The notes under the pieces: model-generated
Databases searched by the model: none
What the model saw: the letters and a program-made list of their open reading frames with translations, nothing else
Told to the model about the DNA's origin: nothing
Program-made: the position numbers and the translations under genes
Assembly (NCBI RefSeq): GCF_000341105.1
Contig: NZ_ANBB01000022.1
Coordinates: 108,272 to 172,271, forward strand
Direction: 5' to 3'
Origin: Nocardiopsis potens DSM 45234
GTDB lineage: Bacteria; Actinomycetota; Actinomycetes; Streptosporangiales; Streptosporangiaceae
DNA: 64,000 bases
Part shown: piece by piece, positions 36,526 to 47,574 of the stretch
How positions within the stretch are numbered: position 1 is the stretch's first letter
How the letters are laid out: every line of letters starts with the position of its first letter

Positions 36526-37878
36526 ATGGCCCCGATCCCGCCCCCGACACCGAAGCTCCGCCTCGCCGCGGCCGGCATGCCGCTGGTCCTGCTGGCCGGC
36601 GGCTGCGCCTACCTGGCCGGCGAGGACGGCGGAGGGGCCGACCAGGACTCGGCCGCCTGCGAGTCCTACGCCGAGTGGCAGGACATCGGCGGCACCGTGG
36701 AGATCTACGGCTCCATCCGGGACGAGGAGGGCGAGCGGCTGGAGCAGGCCTGGTCGGAGTTCTCCGACTGCACCGGGATCGAGATCACCTACGAGGGCAG
36801 CGGCGAGTTCGAGGCGCAGATCCAGGTCAAGGTGGACGGCGGGAACGCCCCGGACATCGGGATCTTCCCGCAGCCCGGGCTGCTCGCCCGGTTCGTGGAG
36901 TCCGGCGACGCGCTGCCGCTGCCCGAGGGCGCCCGGGAGCGCGCCGAGCAGGGCTGGACCGAGGACTGGCTCTCCTACGTGGAGCACGACGGCGAGCTGT
37001 ACGCCACCCCGCAGGCCGCCAACGTGAAATCGCTGGTCTGGTACTCGCCCAAGGTCTTCGCGGAGAACGGCTACGAGATCCCCGAGACCTGGGACGAGAT
37101 GATCGAGCTCTCCGACACGATGGCCGAGGACGGGCTCAAGCCCTGGTGCGCCGGGATCGAGTCGGGCGAGGCCACCGGCTGGCCCGCCACCGACTGGCTG
37201 GAGAACGCGGTGCTGCGCGAGCACGGCCCCGAGGTCTACGACCAGTGGATCGAGCACGAGATCCCGTTCGACGACCCGAAGATCGTGGACGCCCTGGACC
37301 GGGTGGACGGCATCCTGCGCAACCCGGACTACGTCAACGGCGGCCACGGCGGCGTGAAGTCCATCGCGACCACCTCCCAGCAGGACGCCGGGCTCCCGGT
37401 CTACGAGGGCGAGTGCGGCCAGTACATGATGGGCTCCTTCTACGCCGCGAACTGGCCGGAGGAGACCGACATCTCCGAGGACGGCGACATCTACGCCTAC
37501 AACATGCCGGCCATCGACGCCGAGGTCGGCACCCCCATCGTCGGCGGCGGCGAGTTCGCCGCGGCCTTCGCCGACCGCCCCGAGGTGGTCGCGGTCCAGG
37601 AGTACCTGGCCACCGTCGAGTTCGCGAACAGCCGGGCCGAGCTGGGCCGCTGGTTCTCCGCCCACCGCGACCTCGACCTGGAGCTGCTGGAGAACCCGAT
37701 CGACCGGCTCTCCTCCGAGCTGCTCCGCGACCCGGACGTGGTGTTCCGCTGGGACGGCGGCGACTACATGCCGGCCGCGGTGGGCTCGGGCACCTTCTGG
37801 CGCGGGATGACCGACTGGATCAACGGCAAGGGCACCGAGGAGACCCTCGGCTACATCGAGGACTCCTGGAAGGACTGA
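36526..37878 (+). CDS. Sugar ABC transporter substrate-binding lipoprotein
   Basis: 450 residues. Signal peptide with lipobox LLAGGC, acidic mature N-terminus, then the type 1 extracellular solute-binding fold ([35 protein letters not shown]). The sequence and its two permeases look most like the alpha-glucoside (AglE) group of carbohydrate uptake systems; an amino-sugar substrate is possible given the DasR-like site. ATG 36526 with GGAGG upstream is preferred to GTG 36478, which would precede the operator. Confidence 0.88.
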   Translation: MAPIPPPTPKLRLAAAGMPLVLLAGGCAYLAGEDGGGADQDSAACESYAEWQDIGGTVEIYGSIRDEEGERLEQAWSEFSDCTGIEITYEGSGEFEAQIQVKVDGGNAPDIGIFPQPGLLARFVESGDALPLPEGARERAEQGWTEDWLSYVEHDGELYATPQAANVKSLVWYSPKVFAENGYEIPETWDEMIELSDTMAEDGLKPWCAGIESGEATGWPATDWLENAVLREHGPEVYDQWIEHEIPFDDPKIVDALDRVDGILRNPDYVNGGHGGVKSIATTSQQDAGLPVYEGECGQYMMGSFYAANWPEETDISEDGDIYAYNMPAIDAEVGTPIVGGGEFAAAFADRPEVVAVQEYLATVEFANSRAELGRWFSAHRDLDLELLENPIDRLSSELLRDPDVVFRWDGGDYMPAAVGSGTFWRGMTDWINGKGTEETLGYIEDSWKD

Positions 37879-37884
37879 GGGCCG

Positions 37885-37911
37885 GCCGGGCCGGGTGAGC
37901 CCCGGCCCGGC
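37885..37911 (+). terminator. Hairpin between binding-protein and permease genes
   Basis: Perfect 11-base arms 37885-37895 and 37901-37911 with a five-base loop, 7 bases after the binding-protein stop and without a U-tract. Such intercistronic hairpins usually raise binding-protein expression over that of the permeases. Confidence 0.55.
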
Positions 37912-37946
37912 GGCACGCGCACCCGCGGCGGGCGATCTGGAGGACC

Positions 37947-38927
37947 ATGGGCTTCGACGTGTTCGAGGAGCTGCCCAAGCTCCTGTGGCTGCTGATCGCC
38001 GTCTCCGCGTTCCTCGCGGCGATCGGGCTGGTGCTGCTGGTGGTGGACCGCGGCCCGCGGACCCGGCACGAGTGGTGGCAGGCCGCCTGCTTCCTCGGCC
38101 CGGCCGCGCTGCTGCTCGGGGTCGGCCTGGTCTACCCGGTCATCCGCACCACCGCGCTGTCCTTCATGGACGGGTCCGGCGAGGCCTGGGTCGGGTTCCG
38201 CAACTACGTGTGGATGTTCACCCGGCCGGAGATCCTGCTGGTGCTCCGGAACACCCTGCTGTGGGTGCTCATCGCGCCGGTGCTGGCCACCGCCACCGGG
38301 CTGGCCTACGCGGTGCTGGTGGACCGGTCCCGCTACGAGTCGCTCGCCAAGTCGCTGCTGTTCATGCCGATGGCGATCTCCTTCGTCGGCGCCAGCATCA
38401 TCTGGAAGTTCGTCTACGCCTACCGGCCCCCCGAGGCCGAGCAGATCGGCGTGCTCAACGCGCTGTGGACCGCGGCCGGCGGCGCGCCCCGGCAGTGGCT
38501 GCTGGACCAGCCGCTCAACAGCCTGCTGCTGATCGTGGTGCTGATCTGGATCCAGGCCGGGTTCGCCATGGTGATCCAGTCCGCGGCGATCAAGGCGATC
38601 CCCACCGAGATCGTGGAGGCCGCCCGGATCGACGGGGTGGGCCCCTGGCAGCTGTTCTGGCGGGTCACCCTGCCGATGATCTGGCCGACCACCGCGGTCG
38701 TGCTGATCACCATCTCGGTGCAGACCCTCAAGGTGTTCGACATCGTCCGCACCGTCACCGGCGGCCAGTTCTCCACCTCGGTGATCGCCAACGAGATGTA
38801 CAACCAGGCGTTCCGCTACGGGGAGCTGGGCCAGGGCTCGGCGCTGGCGGTCTTCCTGTTCGTGCTGGTGGTCCCGCTCGTACTGATCCAGATCCGCAAC
38901 ACCCGGCGTTCCAGGGAGGCCGCGTGA
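37947..38927 (+). CDS. Sugar ABC transporter permease (MalF/AglF type)
   Basis: 326 residues, about eight helices: an extra N-terminal helix, then the conserved inner-membrane permease domain. The EAA loop reads [20 protein letters not shown], which contacts the ATPase. [20 protein letters not shown] is characteristic of alpha-glucoside AglF-type permeases. ATG 37947 has GGAGG; the end overlaps the next gene by four bases. Confidence 0.92.
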   Translation: MGFDVFEELPKLLWLLIAVSAFLAAIGLVLLVVDRGPRTRHEWWQAACFLGPAALLLGVGLVYPVIRTTALSFMDGSGEAWVGFRNYVWMFTRPEILLVLRNTLLWVLIAPVLATATGLAYAVLVDRSRYESLAKSLLFMPMAISFVGASIIWKFVYAYRPPEAEQIGVLNALWTAAGGAPRQWLLDQPLNSLLLIVVLIWIQAGFAMVIQSAAIKAIPTEIVEAARIDGVGPWQLFWRVTLPMIWPTTAVVLITISVQTLKVFDIVRTVTGGQFSTSVIANEMYNQAFRYGELGQGSALAVFLFVLVVPLVLIQIRNTRRSREAA

Positions 38928-39886
38928 CACGGCAGCGACGGACCGCGCCCGCGCGCACCGCCCCCGCCCGCACCGGCGGCGGGAGCGCCGCCCGGGTGCG
39001 CCGCCGGCTCTCCGGGGCCGGGGGCAGCGCGGCGGCGATCGTGATCGCCCTGCTGTGGACCGTGCCCACCGCCGGGCTGCTCGTCTCCTCGTTCCGCCCC
39101 GAGCAGGACATCAAGAGCACCGGCTGGTGGACCTTCTTCGCCGACCCCGACCTGACCCTGCGCAACTACCGGGACGTGCTCTTCGGCAGCTCCAGCGACG
39201 GCCGGCTGGCCAGCCACTTCGTCAACTCCTTCGTCATCGCGGTGCCGGCCATGGTGTTCGTGGTGCTGCTGGCGGCACTGGCCGCCTACTGCCTGTCCTG
39301 GATGCGCTTCCCCGGCCGCGACTGGGTGTTCATCGGGATCTTCGCGCTGCAGATCGTGCCGCTGCAGATGTCGCTGGTGCCGCTGCTCCGGCTGTTCTCC
39401 GAGGGGATGTCGGTCGGCGGCGTCCAGGTGCTGCCCGCCTGGGAGCTGCCGGGGGCCTTCCAGTTCACCACCGTGTGGATCGCGCACACCGTCTTCGGGC
39501 TGCCGCTCGGCATCTTCCTGATGCACAACTTCGTGTCCCGGCTGCCTTCGAGCATCATCGAGGCGGCCCGCGCCGACGGCGCCGGGCACGGCACGATCTT
39601 CGGCCGCATCGTGCTGCCGCTGACCGTGCCGGCCCTGGTGTCGCTGGCCATCTTCCAGTTCCTGTGGGTCTGGAACGACCTGCTCGTCGCGCTCATCTTC
39701 GCCGGCGGAAGCGTGGACGTCGCCCCGCTCACCGTGCGCCTGGCCGAGCTGGCCGGCACCCGCGGCAACGAGTGGCAGCGGCTGACCGCGGGCGCCTTCG
39801 TCTCGATGGTGGTGCCGCTGCTGGTCTTCTTCTCCCTGCAGCGCTACTTCGCCCGCGGCCTGATGGCCGGGAGCATGAAGGGCTGA
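38924..39886 (+). CDS. Sugar ABC transporter permease (MalG/AglG type)
   Basis: 320 residues with six helices after a basic N-terminal tail. The EAA loop reads [31 protein letters not shown] and the terminal MAGSMKG are typical of MalG-type subunits. GTG 38924 overlaps the previous stop (GTGA) and has GGGAGG upstream. No ATPase gene follows: the next gene is convergent, so a shared ATPase such as MsiK is expected elsewhere. Confidence 0.92.
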   Translation: MTRQRRTAPARTAPARTGGGSAARVRRRLSGAGGSAAAIVIALLWTVPTAGLLVSSFRPEQDIKSTGWWTFFADPDLTLRNYRDVLFGSSSDGRLASHFVNSFVIAVPAMVFVVLLAALAAYCLSWMRFPGRDWVFIGIFALQIVPLQMSLVPLLRLFSEGMSVGGVQVLPAWELPGAFQFTTVWIAHTVFGLPLGIFLMHNFVSRLPSSIIEAARADGAGHGTIFGRIVLPLTVPALVSLAIFQFLWVWNDLLVALIFAGGSVDVAPLTVRLAELAGTRGNEWQRLTAGAFVSMVVPLLVFFSLQRYFARGLMAGSMKG

Positions 39887-39892
39887 CCCGGC

Positions 39893-40552
39893 TCAGCGCA
39901 CCAGGCCCGCCCGGTAGGCGATGACCACCAGCTGCGCCCGGTCCCGGGCGTGCAGCTTGACCATGGCCCGGCTGACGTGGGTGCGCGCGGTCGCCGGGCT
40001 GACGAACAGCCGCTCGGCGATCTCGGCGTTGGACAGCCCCTCGCCGACCAGGGAGAGCACCTCCCGCTCGCGCTCGGTCAGCCCGCCCAGGTCGGGGCGG
40101 GGGCCCTCGGCCGACGGCGCCGCCGCGGTGAAGGAGGAGATCACCCGCCGGGTGACCGACGGGGAGAGCAGCGACTCCCCCTCCGCGGCCAGCCGGATCG
40201 CGCGCAGCAGCTCCTCCGGCGGGCTGTCCTTGATCAGGAACCCGGCCGCGCCGGCGCGCAGCGCGTCGAAGACGTACTCGTCCAGTTCGAAGGTGGTCAG
40301 CACCACCACCCGGGTGCCGGACAGCGCCTCGTCCGAGGCGATGGCGCGGAGCGCCTCGATGCCGTTCATCACCGGCATCCGGACGTCCATCAGCAGCACG
40401 TCGGGGTGCTCCCGGCGGACCAGCTCGACGGCCTCGGCGCCGTCCCCGGCCTCCCCGGCGACCTCCAGCCCGTCCTCCTCCTCGATGAGCACCCGCAGGC
40501 CCATCCGGACCAGCGCCTGGTCGTCGGCGAGGCCGACGCGGACCGCGCTCAC
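39893..40552 (-). CDS. NarL/LuxR-family response regulator
   Basis: 219 residues. Receiver domain with ADDQALVR, phospho-acceptor in LLMDVRMP and lysine in FLIKDS; C-terminal LuxR helix-turn-helix LTEREREVLSLVGEGLSNAEIA. Overlaps the stop of the upstream kinase gene by four bases (GTGA), so the two are a translationally coupled two-component pair. Targets unknown, possibly the adjacent SHOCT/membrane genes. Confidence 0.94.
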   Translation of the reverse strand: MSAVRVGLADDQALVRMGLRVLIEEEDGLEVAGEAGDGAEAVELVRREHPDVLLMDVRMPVMNGIEALRAIASDEALSGTRVVVLTTFELDEYVFDALRAGAAGFLIKDSPPEELLRAIRLAAEGESLLSPSVTRRVISSFTAAAPSAEGPRPDLGGLTEREREVLSLVGEGLSNAEIAERLFVSPATARTHVSRAMVKLHARDRAQLVVIAYRAGLVR

Positions 40553-41823
40553 CGGCCGCTCCTGGGGGCGCCCAGCGGCAGCCGGGCGCGGACCGCGAAG
40601 CCGCCCTCCGGCCGGGGCCCGGCGTGCAGGTTCCCGCCGACCGCGCGGGCCCGCTCGCGCATCCCCGCGATCCCGCTCCCCTCGGCGTGCTCCGGGACGG
40701 CGGCCCCGCCGTTCTCGATCTCCACAACGACCTCCGTGCGCTCGTAGCCGACCCGGACCCGCGCCTCCGCCCCCGGTGCGTGCCGGAGCGCGTTGGTCAG
40801 CGCCTCCTGCACGATCCGGTAGGCGGCGTGGTCGACCGCCGCGGGCGGGACCACCGGGCTCCCCTCAGTGTGCACCGAGACGCGCTGCCCGGCCGACTCC
40901 ATCCGGGCCGCCAGCTCGCCCAGCCGGTCCAGTCCGGGCAGCGGGGCCCGGTCGTCGCCGGGGGCGGGCGCGGGGGCGGCGCCGTCGCCCTCGCGGAACA
41001 CCGCCAGCGTGCCGCGCAGCTCCTCCAGCGCGTCCTTGCTGGTGGAGCGGATCGCGGCGAGGGAGTCGCGGACCCGGTCGGGGCGCTTGTCCAGCACGTG
41101 CAGGGCCACCCCGGCCTGCATGTTGATCACCGAGAGGCTGTGCCCGACCAGGTCGTGCACCTCCCGGGCGATGCGCAGCCGCTCCTCGTAGGCGGAGCGG
41201 CGCAGCTCCTCGCGGCGCTCCTGCAGGGCGTTCTCCCGGCGGCCGCGGACCGTGACGCCGACGGCGAGCGCCGCGAGCAGCAGCGTGGTGTAGGGGACGG
41301 CCACCGCGTAGGTGGAGGCCTCCAGCAGCCCCAGGTAGGGCCGGCCGACCCCGGCGGCCAGGAGCAGCGGCAGGACGGCCGCGGTCCACGGCGCCCAGGA
41401 GCGCAGCGGCGCCAGGGACGCCATGGTGTAGGCGGTCACCACCATGCCGGCCAGGATCGGCCCGCTCCCGCCGACCTCCGCGACGAACACCGCGGCGCCC
41501 AGCGCGGCGGCGGCGAACGCGGCCCGCGGGTAGAACCGGCGCAGCGCCACCGCCAGGGCGACCGCCCAGATGCAGGCGAAGGCGAGCGGCTCCGGCGGGA
41601 GCGGGTCGGCGCCCGCCCACGGCGGGCCGTCCCCCCACCCCGGCCCCTTCCAGGGCGGACCGCCCTCCGGCCCGCCCTCCGGGAACCGGCCGGGGGTCCG
41701 CGCGGCGCGCAGGAAGACCGCGGAGAAGGCCAGGACGAGCAGGCCCAGCGGCACGTCGAGGGCGAGCCGCCGGGCGGCGCCGGACCGCCACGGGGCGCGG
41801 ACTCTGTCAAGGAACGACCTCAC
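40549..41823 (-). CDS. Sensor histidine kinase (HisKA_3 type)
   Basis: 424 residues. Several N-terminal helices with a Gly/Pro/Trp-rich extracytoplasmic loop (about 45-75), then a dimerisation/phosphoacceptor region EVHDLVGHSLSVINMQAG and a HATPase domain (EALTNALRHAPGA, GSGIAGMRERA). Partner of the response regulator it overlaps. Start GTG 41823 lacks a strong ribosome binding site. Signal unknown. Confidence 0.92.
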   Translation of the reverse strand: MRSFLDRVRAPWRSGAARRLALDVPLGLLVLAFSAVFLRAARTPGRFPEGGPEGGPPWKGPGWGDGPPWAGADPLPPEPLAFACIWAVALAVALRRFYPRAAFAAAALGAAVFVAEVGGSGPILAGMVVTAYTMASLAPLRSWAPWTAAVLPLLLAAGVGRPYLGLLEASTYAVAVPYTTLLLAALAVGVTVRGRRENALQERREELRRSAYEERLRIAREVHDLVGHSLSVINMQAGVALHVLDKRPDRVRDSLAAIRSTSKDALEELRGTLAVFREGDGAAPAPAPGDDRAPLPGLDRLGELAARMESAGQRVSVHTEGSPVVPPAAVDHAAYRIVQEALTNALRHAPGAEARVRVGYERTEVVVEIENGGAAVPEHAEGSGIAGMRERARAVGGNLHAGPRPEGGFAVRARLPLGAPRSGR

Positions 41824-41957
41824 ACCGGTGACGTTAGCCCGGCGGGCCGGTCCCGCGCGTCGGCCGGGGAGCGTAGCGCGCGTCGGCGCCGGAGCGTAGC
41901 CGCGGTGACGACGGCCGGACGATGTGCGCGACCGCCCGGCGGGCGGACGGTGGGTCC

Positions 41958-42296
41958 ATGACCACGATGCTCACCGCCGCGGCCGAGGCCGCGACCCGAT
42001 ACGGACCCGGGTGGGCCGGCCACGGCCCGCCGCCCTTCGCACCCTTCGTTGGAGCCGCCATGCTGTGCCTGCTGATCCTGCTCATCGCCCTGGCCGCGTT
42101 CCTGCTGGTCCGCGCCAAGAAGGGGCACCACCGGCCGCCGTGGGCCGGCGGACCCGCCGCCGAGAGCCCGGAGAACGCCGCCCGCCGGGTGCTGGCCGAG
42201 CGCTTCGCCAAGGGCGACATCACCGTCGAGGAGTTCATGGAGCGCGCCAGCGCGCTGAACTGGACGCCCGGCCGGGACGAGAAGGGCCGGCGGTGA
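41958..42296 (+). CDS. Small membrane protein with SHOCT domain
   Basis: 112 residues: extracytoplasmic Gly/Pro-rich N-terminus, one membrane helix (AAMLCLLILLIALAAFLLV), and a C-terminal SHOCT motif (RRVLAERFAKGDITVEEFMER). Divergent from the histidine kinase. ATG 41958 is chosen over 41922 because the latter adds only an Arg-rich tail. Function unknown; SHOCT motifs mediate oligomerisation. Confidence 0.78.
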   Translation: MTTMLTAAAEAATRYGPGWAGHGPPPFAPFVGAAMLCLLILLIALAAFLLVRAKKGHHRPPWAGGPAAESPENAARRVLAERFAKGDITVEEFMERASALNWTPGRDEKGRR

Positions 42297-42838
42297 CCAC
42301 CGCGCCGGCCGCCGCGGGGACGCCGGGCGCCGTGCGCGCCCGGCGGCTCCCGCCGGGGTGGCGGAAGGCCGCGCTGAGCGTGCACGTGATCGCCTCGGTG
42401 GGCTGGGTCGGCGTGCACGGGAGCCTGCTGACCCTGGCCGCCCTGGGGTGGGCGACCGGCTCCGCGGCGACCCGGGAGGCCGTCTACGGCGCCGCCGGGC
42501 TCCTGTCCGGCCTGCTCATCCTGCCGCTGAGCCTGACCGCGCTGGCCAGCGGGCTGATCCTGTCCCTGGGCACCCCGTGGGGGCTGTTCCGGCACTACTG
42601 GGTGGCGGTCAAGCTGGGGCTGACCGCGCTGCTGGTCGCCGGAAGCAACCTGAGCATCGGCCCGGCCGTCCGCGCGCTCGGCGCGGACCCGGCCGCGGCC
42701 GGCGCGGTCGACCGCGTCTCCGCGCTCGGCGCGCTGTCGGTCTCGTTCACCGTCCTGCTGGCGACGGTGCTGCTCTCCACGGTCAAACCGTTCGGCCGGA
42801 TCCCCCGCCGCCCCGCACGGCAGGGCCCGCGGCGGTGA
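42293..42838 (+). CDS. Four-helix integral membrane protein of unknown function
   Basis: 181 residues with four predicted helices: ALSVHVIASVGWVGVHGSLL, GLLSGLLILPLSLTALASGLILS, LGLTALLVAGSN and a last one near 145-165. A His in the first helix and the layout recall DUF2269-like membrane proteins, a weak resemblance. GTG 42293 overlaps the SHOCT gene stop, so the two are co-translated. Confidence 0.75.
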   Translation: MTTAPAAAGTPGAVRARRLPPGWRKAALSVHVIASVGWVGVHGSLLTLAALGWATGSAATREAVYGAAGLLSGLLILPLSLTALASGLILSLGTPWGLFRHYWVAVKLGLTALLVAGSNLSIGPAVRALGADPAAAGAVDRVSALGALSVSFTVLLATVLLSTVKPFGRIPRRPARQGPRR

Positions 42839-42891
42839 ACCCGGCGCCCGGGCGGGGGCCGGCCCCGGCGGGGCGGCCGCCGGCGCCGGGT
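42839..42891. terminator. Inverted repeat between convergent genes
   Basis: Perfect 10-base arms ACCCGGCGCC (42839-42848) and GGCGCCGGGT (42882-42891) bracket a G/C-rich centre that can itself fold. It fills the gap between two convergent genes and overlaps the stop of the minus-strand one. Confidence 0.55.
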
Positions 42892-43736
42892 CAGCCGATG
42901 TCGCGCACGCTCTCGATGATCCTGCGCATCCGGGACTCGCTCAGCGCGTCGGAGACTCCGGCGTCGGCCACCACGCTCAGCGTGCGCAGCCGCCCCTCGC
43001 GCTCCTCGTCGAGGAAGGCCGCGGTGTAGACCACGGCCTTCTCCGGCGCGCACTCGCTCAGGCCGTCGGGGACGGTGACGTCCACGATCGCCAGGTGCCC
43101 GGAGAGGCCGTTGGCCTCCAGCGGCTCGACCGACCGGACCTCGGTGGAGGAGGCCTGGTCCTCCTTCTTCCCGCTGTAGCCCAGCTCGCCCCAGCGTTCG
43201 GCGACCTTCGGCGCCGAGTCCTCGGTGTCGGTGGAGTCCAGCACGCCGAACGCGCCGACGTCGGCGCGGGCGCCCCAGTCGTCGCAGGGCGACTGGAGGT
43301 AGGAGGAGGCTCCCTCCCAGACGTAGTCCAGTTCCCCGTCGTCGTCCTCGTCGAAGCCGATGTCGTTGCCGCGCCCCGGGGAGATCCTCCAGTCGCTGTA
43401 GGGCACCTCGTAGTAGAAGTCGTAGTACTCGGCGGTCGCCAGCTTCCAGCCCGGGTTGACCAGGTCGTCGGCGTCCGTGGAGGGCTCCGGGGAGGGTTCG
43501 GGGGACTCCTCCGCGGCCGGGGAGGCGCTCGGGGGCGGGGAGGCGGCGGTGCCTCCGCCCCGGCCGTCGCCGCGGAAGGACCAGACCACGATGCCGATCG
43601 CGATGACCGCGGCCGCGACCATGACCAGCACCAGGGAGATGATGAGGATGCGGTTGCCCACTCCCTGCCGCCCCGGTGGCGGTCCGCCCGGCATCGGGCC
43701 CTGCGGCGGCCCGTAGCCTCCACCCTGATAACTCAC
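42891..43736 (-). CDS. Membrane-anchored protein of unknown function
   Basis: 281 residues: cytoplasmic Gly/Pro/Gln-rich N-terminus (YQGGGYGPPQGPMPGG), one helix (ILIISLVLVMVAAAVIAIGIVVW), a Ser/Pro/Glu spacer and a C-terminal extracytoplasmic domain (about 95-281) with Cys pair candidates (SPCDDWG, SECAPEK). The layout is like actinobacterial envelope proteins often linked to kinase signalling; I do not recognise the domain firmly. GTG 43736 with GAGGAGA upstream is preferred to ATG 43865. Confidence 0.7.
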   Translation of the reverse strand: MSYQGGGYGPPQGPMPGGPPPGRQGVGNRILIISLVLVMVAAAVIAIGIVVWSFRGDGRGGGTAASPPPSASPAAEESPEPSPEPSTDADDLVNPGWKLATAEYYDFYYEVPYSDWRISPGRGNDIGFDEDDDGELDYVWEGASSYLQSPCDDWGARADVGAFGVLDSTDTEDSAPKVAERWGELGYSGKKEDQASSTEVRSVEPLEANGLSGHLAIVDVTVPDGLSECAPEKAVVYTAAFLDEEREGRLRTLSVVADAGVSDALSESRMRRIIESVRDIG

Positions 43737-43886
43737 TGGTCTCTCCTCGTCGCGCCCCGTGTACGGGGGATCGGGGCGATCGGGGTACGTCAGGTGAGAC
43801 TTTAGAGCAGGTCCCGCGGTTCCCCGAGGGCGGGGATCGGGCCCGGTCGGGCCGGACCCGGCCATCTCATCGGGGCGCCGCCGGGG

Positions 43887-44765
43887 TCACGCCGGGCCGC
43901 GCAGCGCGGCGCGGGCGGTGTCCATGGCGGTGGTGCGGTAGGCCGCGCCGAACAGGCAGACGTGCACCAGCAGCGGGAAGAGCTGGTGCAGGGCGATGCG
44001 GCCGCGCCAGCCGGCCGCCAGCGGCGCCGCCTCGTTGTAGGCGTCCCGGACCCGGTCCAGGTGCGGCAGGCCGAACAGGGCGAGCATCGCCAGGTCGGCC
44101 TCGCGGTGGCCGCCGCAGGCCGCCGGGTCGACCAGCAGCGCCCCGTCGTCCTGCCAGATGACGTTGCCGCCCCACAGGTCGCCGTGGATCCGGGCGGGCG
44201 GCTCCGGTTCGCCGGCGAGCTCCTCGACGGCGCCGATGACCTTCTCCACCTCGCGCACGTCGCCCGGGGTGAGGGCGCCGCGGTCGGCGGCGCGGCGCAG
44301 GAAGGGCTCCAGCCTGCGGGTGGCGTAGAACTCCGGCCACTCCGGGTGCGGGGCGTTGTCCAGCGGGAGCGGGCCGATGTAGCCGTCCCTGGGGGCGCCG
44401 AAGGAGTCCGCGCCGGCCAGGTGCATCGAGGCGAGCCGGTACCCGAACCGCTCGGCGGCCTCCGGGGTGGGCGGGCGGGCCTCGACCCAGGGCAGCACCA
44501 GGGCGGTGTCGTCCCAGCCCTGCACCGGCACCGCGGGGGACCCGAAGGAGCGGCCCAGCCAGTCCAGGCCGAGCGCCTCGGCGCGGAACAGCCCGGGGAA
44601 GGAGGCGTCCCCCTCGGGGAGCGCCTTGGCGAACAGCGGCGGGCCGTCCGCGGTGTCGACCCGGTAGGTGCGCCAGGCGTGCGAGGCCCCGAGGGCGTGC
44701 ACCCGGACCGCCTCCCGGCCGGCCAGTTCGCCCACCCGGGCGGCGATCCGCTCCTCGCTGTCCAC
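43887..44765 (-). CDS. Fructosamine kinase family protein
   Basis: 292 residues of the fructosamine/ketosamine-3-kinase (aminoglycoside-phosphotransferase-like) fold: LFAKALPEGD (ATP lysine), IHGDLWGGNVIW (catalytic loop) and LVDPAACGGHREADLAML (metal-binding DPA, as in this family). Such enzymes phosphorylate ketosamines for deglycation. GTG 44765 has TAGGAGA upstream. It follows the phosphatase gene by 8 bases; the two families are often paired and may act in sequence (inference). Confidence 0.9.
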   Translation of the reverse strand: MDSEERIAARVGELAGREAVRVHALGASHAWRTYRVDTADGPPLFAKALPEGDASFPGLFRAEALGLDWLGRSFGSPAVPVQGWDDTALVLPWVEARPPTPEAAERFGYRLASMHLAGADSFGAPRDGYIGPLPLDNAPHPEWPEFYATRRLEPFLRRAADRGALTPGDVREVEKVIGAVEELAGEPEPPARIHGDLWGGNVIWQDDGALLVDPAACGGHREADLAMLALFGLPHLDRVRDAYNEAAPLAAGWRGRIALHQLFPLLVHVCLFGAAYRTTAMDTARAALRGPA

Positions 44766-44773
44766 TCGGTCTC

Positions 44774-45310
44774 CTACTTCTGGCGCGCGCGGGCGGGGTC
44801 GGGGCCGAGGCGCTCGGCGAGCTCTTCGGCCAGCCCCTTGGCGGCCGCCTCGACCATGGTCAGCACGGCGGTGAAGCCGTCCTCCCCGCCGTAGTAGGGG
44901 TCGGGGATCTCCGGGTTGGCGCCGGTGCCCGGCGCGAACGAGCGGAACAGCGCGATCCGGGAGCGGGCCTCCTCGTCCGGGGCCAGGGCGCGCAGCTCGT
45001 CGAGGTTGTCGGTGTCCATGGCCAGGACGAGGTCGCGCTCGGCGAACCAGGACGGGGAGAACCTCCGCGCCTCGTGGTCGGTGGGGTAGCCGTGCACCCG
45101 GAGCGTCGCCGCGGCGCGGGCGTCCATACCGGAGCCGATGTGCCAGCCGCCGGTCCCGGCGCTGTCCACCTCGACCCGGTCGGCGATGCCGGCGCGCTGC
45201 AGGTCGGAGGCGAGGACCTTCTCCGCCATCGGCGACCGGCAGATGTTGCCGAGGCAGACGAGGATGATGCGGTAGGCGCCCGCGGTCCTGCGGGGTTCGG
45301 GCATGCTCAT
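44774..45310 (-). CDS. Low-molecular-weight protein-tyrosine-phosphatase family protein
   Basis: 178 residues. The P-loop CLGNICRSP gives nucleophile Cys19 and Arg25; the general-acid loop is IPDPYYGG. Dephosphorylates tyrosine or small phosphosugars; pairing with the fructosamine kinase makes a ribulosamine-type phosphatase role possible. ATG 45310 or 45304 could be the start. Confidence 0.92.
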   Translation of the reverse strand: MSMPEPRRTAGAYRIILVCLGNICRSPMAEKVLASDLQRAGIADRVEVDSAGTGGWHIGSGMDARAAATLRVHGYPTDHEARRFSPSWFAERDLVLAMDTDNLDELRALAPDEEARSRIALFRSFAPGTGANPEIPDPYYGGEDGFTAVLTMVEAAAKGLAEELAERLGPDPARARQK

Positions 45311-45384
45311 GCCCCCACCGTATTCCAGTTCGGCCCTCGGTCCGCAGCACCACAAGGGGCGGCCCGCGATCCGGTCCCGCCCGG

Positions 45385-45412
45385 CCGGCGCCGCGCGGCC
45401 CGGCGGCGCCGG
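45385..45412 (-). terminator. Hairpin after the Rcp1-like receiver gene
   Basis: CCGGCGCC (45385-45392) and GGCGCCGG (45405-45412) form a perfect eight-base inverted repeat directly after the stop of the minus-strand receiver gene. Confidence 0.5.
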
Positions 45413-45413
45413 G

Positions 45414-45860
45414 TCAGCCCTTGGGCAGCCGGACCACCGTGACGAAGAAGTCGTCGATCTGCCGGACGACCTGGATGAACTGCTCGAAGTCGACGGGCTT
45501 GGCCACGTAGGCGTTGGCGTGCAGCCGGTAGGAGCGCAGGATGTCCTCTTCGGCCTCGGAGGTGGTGAGCACGACGATCGGGATGTGCGCGAGGCCGGGG
45601 TCGCCCTTGACCTCCTCCAGGACCTCCCGGCCGTCCTTGCGGGGCAGGTTGAGGTCGAGCAGGATCAGGTGCGGCTGCGGGGCTTCGGCGTACTCCCCCT
45701 CGCGGCGGAGGAAGCGCAGCGCCTCGACCCCGTCGGAGACGACGTGCAGCCGGTTGCCGACCTTGTGCTCCTCGAACGCCTCCTTGGTCATGAGGACGTC
45801 GCCGGGGTCGTCTTCGACCAGCAGCACCTCTATGGGTTGCACCAAAGTGACCTCGCTCAA
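45414..45860 (-). CDS. Single-domain response regulator, Rcp1-like
   Basis: 148 residues, receiver only: [17 protein letters not shown], phospho-Asp in [19 protein letters not shown], and lysine in YVAKPVD. No output domain, as in Rcp1-type partners of bacteriophytochrome-like kinases. The start is probably TTG 45860, four bases after the kinase stop with AAGG upstream; GTG 45842 is possible. Last gene of a three-gene signalling operon. Confidence 0.9.
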   Translation of the reverse strand: MSEVTLVQPIEVLLVEDDPGDVLMTKEAFEEHKVGNRLHVVSDGVEALRFLRREGEYAEAPQPHLILLDLNLPRKDGREVLEEVKGDPGLAHIPIVVLTTSEAEEDILRSYRLHANAYVAKPVDFEQFIQVVRQIDDFFVTVVRLPKG

Positions 45861-45864
45861 TGTC

Positions 45865-47570
<1,706 letters not shown>

Positions 47571-47574
<4 letters not shown>

